Assembly (NCBI GenBank): GCA_024403585.1
Contig: JAKSRN010000056.1
Location: forward strand, 1-9,527
DNA: 9,527 nucleotides
Direction: 5' to 3'
Source of the DNA: Lachnospiraceae bacterium
GTDB lineage: Bacteria; Bacillota; Clostridia; Lachnospirales; Lachnospiraceae
Below are positions 1 through 7,500 of this stretch, in pieces; positions within the stretch are counted from its first letter, which is position 1; the number at the start of each line of letters is the position of its first letter. Below the pieces are notes generated by a model. The model worked only from the letters and a program-made list of their open reading frames with translations. It ran no database searches and was not told the DNA's origin. Position numbers and translations under genes: made by a program.

Positions 1-7
1 ATCAGAA

Positions 8-2770
8 TTATTTCTCAAGAGCTTTCAGAGCTTCCAGTACTCTCTCAGGACGAGCTGGGATACGTGTAATACGTGCACCTGTTGCGTTGTAGATCGCATT
101 CAGGATTGCAGGATGAGGAGCATCCAGTGGAGCCTCACCACAACCAGCAGCACCGTAAGGGCCGGATGGACGATAGGTCTCATTGAAGTGCAGCTCGATA
201 TCGTCTGGAGCATCCTTCGGATATGGAATACCACATTTCAGCAGAGATGTGTCATGATCAAGATCCTCGAAGTCCTCAGAAAGAGCAAGTCCGATACCCT
301 GTACAAGACCACCATAGAAGTTTCCTTCAACCAGAAGTCTGTTCATGATTGTTCCAACGTCTGCTACGCAAGTGAATTTCTCAACTTTAACTTTACCTGT
401 CTCTGTATCAACAGCAACCTCTGGAAGGAAGATGGAGTACATGTAGGTTGCAAATGGATCGCCCTGAGCTGTATCCTGATCGATCGGATGATCAGCACAG
501 AATGTGGTTACCCAGTTTCCTTCAACCTTAGTATCGATGCCTTCTGCAACCATCTCATCGTAAGTACGGAATGTTCCGTCCTCTTTCTTCATAGCTGCGA
601 TCAGGTTCTCTGCTGCCAGACGGCAAGCATTACCGGACATAACCTGTGAACGGGATCCACCTGCAGGGCCTGCGTTTGGACAGGTCTTGGTATCGTTCAT
701 AACCAGTTTGATCTGCTCAGGTTTGATTCCTGCCTGACGAAGGGTCTCATGTGCAGAAACAACAACACCCATGTCAGCACCCTGACCATGATCCTCCCAT
801 GCAGCGTACATGGTAACTGTTCCGTCAGGATTCAGCTCTGCAAATGCAGAAGATGTATCAACACCGTCAAGTCCACAGCCGTAAACACCGAGAGCTACAC
901 CGATACCATATTTGATCTTGCCATCGGATGCTGCATTCTTCTCAGCAACACGTGCTTTTCCAGCCTCGTACAGAGGACGTGCTTTCTTGAACAGGTCTTC
1001 CTCACAGTAAACCTCAGGTGGATATCCTGTAGGAATTGTGGTTCCCTCAGACTCTTTGTAGCAGTTCATCTCACGGATATCGAATGGATCGATTCCCATC
1101 TTAGCTGCCAGAGCGTCGATTGCGATCTCAGATCCCATGAAGGACTGTGGAGAACCGTAAGCACGGAATGCAGAGCCCCATGCATGGTTGGTAAATACTG
1201 TTGTAGATTTATTTCTGATAGAGTTGATGCCGTAGCCTGCACCTGTGAACTGAGACAGACGCATGGCTAACAGATCACCGAACTCGGAATATGGGCCGTG
1301 GTCAACTTTGTTGTCGCCCCACAGAGCAAGGAGTTTACCTTTCTCATCTGCTGCAAGTTTTACATGCATAAATGCAGGAGAACGTTTTCCTGTATAAGTA
1401 ATGTTCTGGAACTGGTTGAATACCAGAGATACAGGACGCTGCAGGATCTTAGCTGCTGCACCGATCAGAGCCTCGTTGGTTGGAGAGAATTTGTATCCGA
1501 ATGTTCCTCCTGCGTGGTTCTGAACAAGACGAAGCTGATCCATAGGAACGCCGATACCATCAGCGATCATTGGCATATGAAGGTGGATACCGATGGATTT
1601 AGAGTGTACGGTTACCATGCCGTCCTCATCGATGTATCCGTAACCACAGTCTGGCTCCAGGTGGAGATGTGGCTGACGTGAGCAGTAGCTCTCGATCTCG
1701 ATCTGCTGTGAATCAGGAATGCTGTCCCAATCAAAGTCAGGTCCCTTGATACAGTTGGTCTCAAAGAATTCGTTTGGTGTTCCAGGATGGATCTCTGCTG
1801 CATCAGGTGCAATCGCATCCAGTGCGTTCATGTATGCAGGAAGCTCCTCGATCTCAACTTTAACAGCCTCAGCTGCAGCGCGTGCATGCTCTTCTGTATC
1901 AGCTGCTACGATCGCGATTGCATCACCAAACTGGAAGATTTTCTTATCACAGAGAACAGGACGCTCGAATCCGTCTGTTTTGTTGTGTTTTGGAAGCATT
2001 ACAAGACCATTGATCTGGTTTGTTCCGCCTGCTGCCTTGATGTCTTCAGCTGTAATAACTTTTACAACGCCTGGCATCTTCTCAGCTTCTGTTGTATCAA
2101 TGCTGAGGATGTTTGCATGAGAAACCTTAGCCTGTGTCAGAGCAAGACGAAGAGTTCCTTCAGGCATCTTCAGAGCATCGTCTGCACCGAAGTCCCATGT
2201 ACCGGTAACCTTCTGAGCTGCTGATGGACGAATATAGTTTGTTCCAACGATGGAATCTGTTGTAGCTTTGAATACCAGATCCTCTTTTGTTTTCTCGCCA
2301 CGGAGAACTTCTGCTGCTGCCATAGTAGCATCGATCAGAGGTTTGTATCCTGTACAACGGCAAAGGTTACGCTGTTTCTGGAACCAGTCTCTAACCTCAG
2401 CTCTTGTTGGGCTTGGATTGTTTTCAAGGAGAACTTTAGCGGAGATAATGAATCCAGGTGAACAGAATCCACACTGTGCACATCCGTAAGCCATCCATGC
2501 AACCTGGATCGGATGCATATCAGACAGAGTACCAACACCCTCGATTGTGGTGATCTCAGCACCATCCGGAATTCTGCTCATCTTGTACAGACAGGATCTT
2601 GTAACTTTTCCGTTCATAATAACGTTACAAGCACCGCAATGTCCCTCGCCGCAACCGATCTTACATCCAGTAAGAAGAAGACGCTCACGGAGAACAGTTG
2701 CCAGAGTCTCATCCTTGTCGAGAATAAGGATTCGCTCAACGCCGTTGATCTTCAGTGTTTTTTTAATCAT
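8..2770 (-). CDS. mop: Single-chain molybdenum aldehyde oxidoreductase, Mop type (xanthine oxidase family)
   Basis: This 920-residue protein is a complete cytoplasmic molybdenum hydroxylase, a family that hydroxylates aldehydes or N-heterocycles with water-derived oxygen. Residues 1-75 are a plant-type [2Fe-2S] domain with ligands C40, C45, C48 and C60. Residues 80-155 are the helical second [2Fe-2S] domain with C100, C103, C137 and C139. These are the same eight positions I recall for D. gigas Mop (907 residues). The a/b hammerhead follows (about 185-310), then the Mo-pterin domain with GGTFGYK at 421-427, FRAYGSPQ at 535-542, GQG at 662-664 and GCGEAP at 876-881, where E879 is the expected catalytic glutamate. 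There is no FAD domain, as in Mop, so electrons must leave to an external carrier. The family usually carries molybdopterin cytosine dinucleotide. The ATG lies 9 nt behind AAAGGAG (2780-2786). The gene follows the small ORF at 2795-3094 by 24 nt, suggesting one operon. Substrate is not readable: aldehyde, purine or another heterocycle are all possible. Confidence 0.95.
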   Translation of the reverse strand: MIKKTLKINGVERILILDKDETLATVLRERLLLTGCKIGCGEGHCGACNVIMNGKVTRSCLYKMSRIPDGAEITTIEGVGTLSDMHPIQVAWMAYGCAQCGFCSPGFIISAKVLLENNPSPTRAEVRDWFQKQRNLCRCTGYKPLIDATMAAAEVLRGEKTKEDLVFKATTDSIVGTNYIRPSAAQKVTGTWDFGADDALKMPEGTLRLALTQAKVSHANILSIDTTEAEKMPGVVKVITAEDIKAAGGTNQINGLVMLPKHNKTDGFERPVLCDKKIFQFGDAIAIVAADTEEHARAAAEAVKVEIEELPAYMNALDAIAPDAAEIHPGTPNEFFETNCIKGPDFDWDSIPDSQQIEIESYCSRQPHLHLEPDCGYGYIDEDGMVTVHSKSIGIHLHMPMIADGIGVPMDQLRLVQNHAGGTFGYKFSPTNEALIGAAAKILQRPVSLVFNQFQNITYTGKRSPAFMHVKLAADEKGKLLALWGDNKVDHGPYSEFGDLLAMRLSQFTGAGYGINSIRNKSTTVFTNHAWGSAFRAYGSPQSFMGSEIAIDALAAKMGIDPFDIREMNCYKESEGTTIPTGYPPEVYCEEDLFKKARPLYEAGKARVAEKNAASDGKIKYGIGVALGVYGCGLDGVDTSSAFAELNPDGTVTMYAAWEDHGQGADMGVVVSAHETLRQAGIKPEQIKLVMNDTKTCPNAGPAGGSRSQVMSGNACRLAAENLIAAMKKEDGTFRTYDEMVAEGIDTKVEGNWVTTFCADHPIDQDTAQGDPFATYMYSIFLPEVAVDTETGKVKVEKFTCVADVGTIMNRLLVEGNFYGGLVQGIGLALSEDFEDLDHDTSLLKCGIPYPKDAPDDIELHFNETYRPSGPYGAAGCGEAPLDAPHPAILNAIYNATGARITRIPARPERVLEALKALEK

Positions 2771-2794
2771 ACAATCACGCTCCTTTGATTATTA

Positions 2795-3094
2795 TTACTG
2801 ATGTGTTCCACAAGAATCATGATCTGCACCCTTTCCGGTGAGATCCTTAACCCGTTCGATTCCTCTCATGGAGTAAAAAACGATAGAGGATAAGCTGCCA
2901 TCCAGATTTTCGCCGGTCAATTTCAAAAAGTTCGCATTCTCATAAAAATCAATAGGCAGTGTTCTTCGATAAGTGACTCCGGTTTTATCATCCCGAACCT
3001 CTATAGTCACTTCTCTTGCAGTGATCTCAAATACTTTTTCCTCTTCCGTACTCTCATCTCCTTTCAGAATAGCATCATAGTATACCTTAATTAT
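2795..3094 (-). CDS. Small unrecognised protein upstream of mop, probable non-ATG start
   Basis: I do not recognise this protein. The frame is open from a stop at 3191 down to TAA at 2795. The first standard start is a GTG at 3010 (71 residues), but it has only a poor ribosome site and cuts into sequence that reads as normal protein. Upstream in frame are ATA (3094-3092) and ATT (3091-3089), set 5 and 8 nt behind AGGGGG (3105-3100). Starting there gives about 99 residues beginning (M)IKVYYDAILKGDE, a plausible first beta strand, whereas the residues further upstream do not look like protein. The product is acidic near the front and apparently all-soluble, and ends in ADHDSCGTHQ, a His/Cys-rich tail that could touch metal. 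There is no signal peptide or membrane segment. It ends 24 nt before mop, so co-expression is likely; a partner or assembly role for Mop is a guess. A promoter-like TATAAT overlaps the proposed start; if real, only the GTG start would work. Confidence 0.5.
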   Translation of the reverse strand: MIKVYYDAILKGDESTEEEKVFEITAREVTIEVRDDKTGVTYRRTLPIDFYENANFLKLTGENLDGSLSSIVFYSMRGIERVKDLTGKGADHDSCGTHQ

Positions 3095-3119
3095 ACCTTC
3101 CCCCTGATGCCTGCACCAA
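3090..3119 (-). promoter_or_regulatory. Possible promoter for the mop operon
   Basis: On the minus strand a perfect TATAAT (3095-3090) has TTGGTG (3119-3114) 18 bp upstream. The -35 matches consensus at only three bases. It conflicts with the proposed ATA/ATT start of the small ORF, because transcripts would begin near 3083. A second perfect TATAAT on the same strand lies at 3178-3173 but has no recognisable -35; it would suit the longer ORF better. Confidence 0.3.
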
Positions 3120-3131
3120 ATATCAAACGAT

Positions 3132-3160
3132 TTGCATTCGCATAAAATATATGGTAATAT
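3132..3160 (+). promoter_or_regulatory. Candidate extended -10 promoter for the ModE-type regulator
   Basis: TTGCAT (3132-3137), a 17-bp spacer and TAATAT (3155-3160) preceded by TGG, i.e. an extended -10. This would give a leader of roughly 140 nt before the start at 3305. Weaker alternatives lie closer, for example TTGTAT (3216-3221) with AATATT (3239-3244), so the choice is uncertain. The inverted repeat at 3140-3166 overlaps the spacer and -10, which fits autoregulation. Confidence 0.35.
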
Positions 3161-3166
3161 TTGTGC
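3140..3166. promoter_or_regulatory. AT-rich inverted repeat, candidate operator between regulator and mop operon
   Basis: AAATAT (3145-3150) and ATATTT (3157-3162) are perfect inverted arms around a 6-nt spacer, flanked by GCA (3140-3142) and TGC (3164-3166). The element sits in the divergent region between the Mo hydroxylase operon and a gene with a ModE-type DNA-binding domain. ModE sites in Enterobacteria are also AT-rich inverted repeats, so this is the best visible binding site. AT-rich DNA makes short palindromes common, which limits confidence. Confidence 0.35.
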
Positions 3167-3304
3167 AATATCATTATATTTCGTGTCATTTCACACATTG
3201 TTTTATCTATTATTGTTGTATTACGACACTTTTAAAGCAATATTCTGTCAGATCTCCTGCAGAGAGCTGGCATTTTAAATCTGTTCAAAGCGGAGGTGTA
3301 ACAG

Positions 3305-4240
3305 ATGAAAACAGTCGCCCTGATCGCCGCAGCGGGCTTCCCCGGGAATCCCGATTCCGATGGACCTATGGACAAAACAGGTGCGATCACAGCCATTGAA
3401 CGAATCGTGGCAACCTTGCGAAATGCCGGGATCTCCAGCATTGTGATCGTTACGGGACATAACAGCGAAGAGCTGGAAAGACTGCTGGCATCCAATCATG
3501 TAGTCTTTCTCAAGAATCATCATTATGGTACAACAGACATGCTGGAGTCCGTGAAGATCGGTCTCAGATTCCTCAAGGGAAAATTCGACCGGATCCTCTT
3601 TACCATCGGTGATGTTCCTTTTTTCACCAGCGATACAGTAAAGCAGCTTCTGGCTTCAAAGGAACCCATCGTGGTCCCTTATTGCGACGGCGAGCAGGGA
3701 CATCCTGTCCTGTTCTCTTCCCACCTGACGGATTTCATTCTGGATTTTAAAGAATCCGGTGGTCTTCAGGCTGCTTTACACGCAAGCCAGACCGGAATTA
3801 CCTTTATCCAGACAGAGGACAGAGGTATCTTCCATACGGACCTGGAGGAATCCTCTGAAGAATACCAGGAACTATTAAAGCTTCATAACCAGCATCTGGT
3901 ACGTGTAAACTTAAGAGTAGGACTTGCCCGAGAGAAAGTCTTCTTCGACGAACAGGTATCTACCCTGCTGATGCTGATCGATGAGACCGGAAATGTCCGT
4001 GAAGCATGCAAACACATGCATATCTCCTATACCACAAGCTGGAATCTGATCCAGAAACTGGAACAGGAGCTCCATTGCCAGATGGTCTCCCGTGCCCAGG
4101 GAGGTGCCAGAGGCAGTCACAGTGAGTTGACCCCTACCGCCAGAGAATTCTTGCATCTGTATTCCAACTATATGGAAGAAGTCAGACGACAGGCATCCAG
4201 ACTTTTTGAAGAACAGTTCAAAGACTTTTTCCGTTCCTGA
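3305..4240 (+). CDS. MocA/MobA-like nucleotidyltransferase domain fused to ModE-type winged helix; probable Mo regulator
   Basis: This 311-residue protein has two parts. Residues 1-195 follow the NTP_transf_3 (MobA/MocA-like) fold: LIAAAG at 6-11, IERIVATLRNAGISSIVIVTG at 31-51 (a close family match), YGTTDMLESVKIGL at 74-87, GDVP with the metal-binding aspartate at 102-105 and GHPVLF at 132-137. Residues 200-300 are a winged helix like the ModE N-terminus: the HTH at 228-252 (GNVREACKHMHISYTTSWNL) and the wing GGARGSHSELT at 266-276. No ModE TOBE/Mop molybdate-binding domain is present. The usual loop signature AAGxSxRMGxxKPL is replaced at 9-24 by AAGFPGNPDSDGPMDK: the Arg-Met-Gly is gone and KPL reads GPM. 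Catalysis is therefore doubtful and the fold may instead sense a pterin or nucleotide ligand. The ATG lies 8 nt behind GGAGG (3292-3296). It is divergent from the mop operon, which it most likely controls. An active MCD-synthesis enzyme with a regulatory tail is the alternative. Confidence 0.85.
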   Translation: MKTVALIAAAGFPGNPDSDGPMDKTGAITAIERIVATLRNAGISSIVIVTGHNSEELERLLASNHVVFLKNHHYGTTDMLESVKIGLRFLKGKFDRILFTIGDVPFFTSDTVKQLLASKEPIVVPYCDGEQGHPVLFSSHLTDFILDFKESGGLQAALHASQTGITFIQTEDRGIFHTDLEESSEEYQELLKLHNQHLVRVNLRVGLAREKVFFDEQVSTLLMLIDETGNVREACKHMHISYTTSWNLIQKLEQELHCQMVSRAQGGARGSHSELTPTAREFLHLYSNYMEEVRRQASRLFEEQFKDFFRS

Positions 4241-4242
4241 AT

Positions 4243-4259
4243 TGTACGGAAATCGTACA
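4243..4259. promoter_or_regulatory. Perfect TGTACG/CGTACA hairpin or operator just after the regulator stop
   Basis: TGTACG (4243-4248), loop GAAAT, CGTACA (4254-4259), beginning 2 nt after the stop codon of the regulator. The T content that follows (GGTTTTGTATT) is too weak for a convincing terminator. Its right arm can instead pair with CTGTTAC (4377-4383) and lengthen the outer stem of the neighbouring RNA, so the two folds are mutually exclusive. Confidence 0.35.
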
Positions 4260-4260
4260 G

Positions 4261-4372
4261 GTTTTGTATTAGAAAGCGGGACAGGAAGTGTTTTACAATA
4301 CTCTTGCAGAGGATAAGTTGAGAACACTTCCAATCAACGATGGAAGAAAGCCATCGTCCCGTCTTACAAAAC
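4261..4372 (+). ncRNA. Candidate structured RNA with a three-way junction
   Basis: Four nested perfect stems close on each other. The outer stem is GTTTTGTA (4261-4268) with TACAAAAC (4365-4372). AGA (4271-4273) may pair with TCT (4362-4364). The next stem is CGGGAC (4277-4282) with GTCCCG (4356-4361). From the junction leave GGAAGTGTT (4284-4292) with AACACTTCC (4323-4331), and GATGG (4339-4343) with CCATC (4351-4355) closing loop AAGAAAG. That is 28 pairs without a mismatch in 112 nt. The plus strand is favoured because its loops are purine-rich and it leads into the terminator at 4429-4455. It may be part of the regulator's 3' UTR or a separate small RNA; no clear promoter of its own is visible. 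No known RNA family is assigned. Confidence 0.5.
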
Positions 4373-4428
4373 ACATCTGTTACAAATCTTATCGCAAAGG
4401 CGGATCCACTTAGATCTGTCCGGCAGAA

Positions 4429-4455
4429 AAGGGAGAACCCAATCGGTTCTCCCTT
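4429..4455. terminator. Bidirectional intrinsic terminator between convergent genes
   Basis: An 11-bp perfect stem, AAGGGAGAACC (4429-4439) and GGTTCTCCCTT (4445-4455), closes a 5-nt loop. On the minus strand the stem runs into CCCTTTTCTG, a fair U-tract for the NLR-like gene ending at 4537. On the plus strand CTTCCTTTCT follows, a weaker tract for the regulator and the structured RNA. The rest of 4456-4536 holds only a weak AACCG/CGGTT pair and nothing else that I can support. Confidence 0.8.
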
Positions 4456-4536
4456 CCTTTCTGTCTGTAACCGAATATGCAATCCGGTTGTTATTATACG
4501 TTTGATTCCATCTGTTATCCGATCGCATCTCCCTCA

Positions 4537-7500
4537 TCATTCCAGAACTACAAACGGATTTCCAAACTTCCTTGCATAGTCCTCTGCCGTAGAACCTTCA
4601 AAACCAACTATCTTCACGGACGGGTCCACAAATCCGGTATGAAGGATGGTGTCTCTGCTCATAACAATGCAGGTGTCCACCCCGCAATACTGAAAACAAC
4701 CGCGACCTACGCTTTCCACACTGATCGGGATACGGATTGTTCCTTTGATCCCGCTGCAACGACTGAAACTGCCCTGTCCCAGTTCTCGCAACTTTCCTGA
4801 TCTGGAGAAAAATATGTTTGTGATCCCTGAGCAGCAATCAAAAGCCCCATCATCGATCCTCTCCAGATTTTCAGGGAGATACAAGTCTCCCTTCAGTTGC
4901 ACGCAATTGAAGAAGGCTCCCATTCCAATCTCTCTCAGAGCGCTTAGATTCTCAATATTGCTGATGGATGTTAATCCGGTACAAAGAAAGAAGGCTGCAG
5001 AAGGGATCTTTTTGATGCTTCGTGAAAGACGCAGTGGTCCCTCAAGGCCGGAACAGCCGAAGAAGGCTCCCTCTCCCAATTCTTCCAGAGAATCAGGCAG
5101 ATCCACTTCTCCCTTCAGCATGGAACATCCGAAGAAAGCGCCCAATCCGATCCTTTTCAGACTGCTTGGAAAACTCAAAGAGCCTGTGATCCGGCTGCAT
5201 TGATAAAAGGCCTGATCTCCGATCGACTGAAGGGAGAGAGGCAGCTTTAATACACCACCCAGATCACTTCTTCCGTAGAATGCCTCATTCTCGATCCTTT
5301 CTGCCACAGGAGAGATATATATCTCTCGTCTTTTCTTTTTCTCTTCCCTCTTCTTCTTTCTCATCAGTGCAAGAAAACGCTCCTCAGGATCCAGACAGCA
5401 GTTATAGAATGCCTTCTCGCCCAACTCTCTCAGAGAAGACGGCATCTTAACCTGTCCAGTCAAACCTCTGCTCATACAGAACACCAGATCGCCCAAAACT
5501 TCCAGATGATCCGGCAGATGAACCTGTCCTTGCAAATTATCACAATAGCAGAAGGCCATCTCGTCCAGCACTCTTAAGTTTTCAGGCAGGTGAAGTCCTC
5601 CTGTAAGTCCGGCACATTGGTTAAACGCGCCTTTACCGATCACTTCCAGCGAATCCGGCAATTCCAGGGTACCGGTCAGCCCCTTGCAATTATCAAAAGC
5701 CCAGTCACCGATCCTTTTCAGATTTTCAGGCAGACGAATCTGAAAGATCATTCGTGTATTCCGCATGAAAAGATCTGGAATGGCCAGGATCTCATGTCCC
5801 TGGATCCCCTTAGTCAGATCTATAAGAAGCGGACTCAAAGAATCGCGTCTGCCTTCATAAAACAGAAGCAGTACAGCTTCCGACGGAATCTCTTCCTGAT
5901 CCGTACACTCTCTGACGACAAATGGTGGATTTTCATTCTTATAATAACGGCCTGCTTTTCTTCTTCTGGACAGATCCAGAAGCATCTCTGTTTCCCCTGA
6001 CAGCAGATTCCATAACTTAAAGATTTTTCCCTGCAGCGTATCCCAGCAAACGATCATAAACGGCTCTGTCAATTGTGGGGATGCCTCTGCCAGATACCTG
6101 CTGCCTTCCTTCTTATCATAGTAAGCGTAAAAGAGAAGACAAAGAGCCGGATCCGGTTTATGGATGGCACTGAAGATCATATGGGCAATATGCATGCAGT
6201 CGCGGATCTTCTTCTGGTCAAAAAGCAGAATATGCTGCAGGATATGAGAATAAAACCGATCCCGTTCCTCCTGGTCATAGAGGATCGGAACCCCATTATC
6301 CATCAATACTCCTGATTGGATCAATTCACATACCAGCGGGTGAATCATGATCTGACTTCCGTCTTTCTGAAGCAGTGAGATCCCCTGCAGACGATCGATC
6401 ACGCTGTCCATCAAAAACTGTTCCTCATTATCTCCCAGAATCTCGCTTACCAGAGCCTGAGACAGTGGTTCCGCCGGAAAGAGGATCATCAGATGCATGA
6501 TCTGTCTCTCCTCTTCGGCAAACACGCGGATACAATTCAGTTCTTCAGAAAGAATGACCTGCAGAACATCCCGGGGCTCCATACGGATCGATTCTTCCGC
6601 ATCTTTTCTGAAATCCAGCTGTGAATATTTTGGAAATGCTTCCAGCAGTCCTTTGGACAGTTTTCTGTTAAAATCACGGATGGAAATCTTCGACGCATGT
6701 TCCCTCAAAAAACTGGCGATCATAGAGATAAACAGAGGATTCAGATACACTCTCTGACAGATCTCCTCTGCCGCAGCAAGCTCCTCCGCCTTGATTCGGA
6801 GCGTACCGGCAATCTGTTTTTTCTCATAATTTCTTCTGAACACTTCGAGGCAAAACTGATCCTGTTTTTCAGACAAGACCTGCAGGGCATTCCTCTGGTC
6901 AAAACCAGACAGGTTGCTGAGTCTGCTGGTGATGATCACGGTGGCATCACCGGTATGATAATACAGCTCATTGATCAGTGCATTGATCTGCACATTACAG
7001 TTGTCGATGACCAGGAGGACATCCGACGGAGCATTGGTCAGAATGTCCAGCAGTTCAACAGATGAGTAGCCTGACGCTCCATCACAGCAAAGACTGGTCA
7101 GGGAAAGCTGCTCATCTCCATGGGGACAGGTCAGCCAGAATTCTTCCCGGTATTTTCGTCCTTCATATTCTCTGGCATAGGCACGGGCAAGCTCTGATTT
7201 GCCATCGCCCGGTGCTCCGTAAAAGAGCAGAAAGCGCTTTTCTCCCAGATTTTCCAGTCTTCCCAGTTTTTTCTCTGCCTCATCCAGAAGATCCCCTCTT
7301 CTCACATAGGTCTGATTTGTCTTCAGATCTGAGATGGGACTGATACTGGGGATATTGCCGGCTTTCTCTCGGAACAATACGGCAGAGGGGGTAGCATTCT
7401 TAAAGGGATCATATTGTTCCAGAAAGTATCTGACCTTTCTGCAGATTCCCACACCACTGTAATAATCCTGAAAGATGGCTGCCAGAAGAAGGATCATGAG

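Noticed and set aside
113..2565. Several open frames of 68-178 codons on the plus strand and in other minus frames across mop
   Set aside because: They lie wholly inside a strongly supported 920-residue enzyme, lack ribosome sites and have cysteine-rich, low-quality compositions typical of antisense reading.
3183..3196. GTGT-N6-ACAC inverted repeat
   Set aside because: Four-base arms in this setting are expected by chance and the element does not align with either promoter candidate.
4261..4372. Moco-type riboswitch
   Set aside because: The molybdenum context and a hairpin with loop AAGAAAG followed by TCCCG recall, from memory, part of the E. coli moaA leader. But the other stems and the distal conserved segments do not match, and there is no gene downstream on this strand to control. 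An Rfam search would decide.
4261..4372. Small transposable element (MITE) with GTTTTGTA ends
   Set aside because: The outer arms are inverted, but no target-site duplication flanks them and the interior is itself a set of nested stems better explained by RNA folding.
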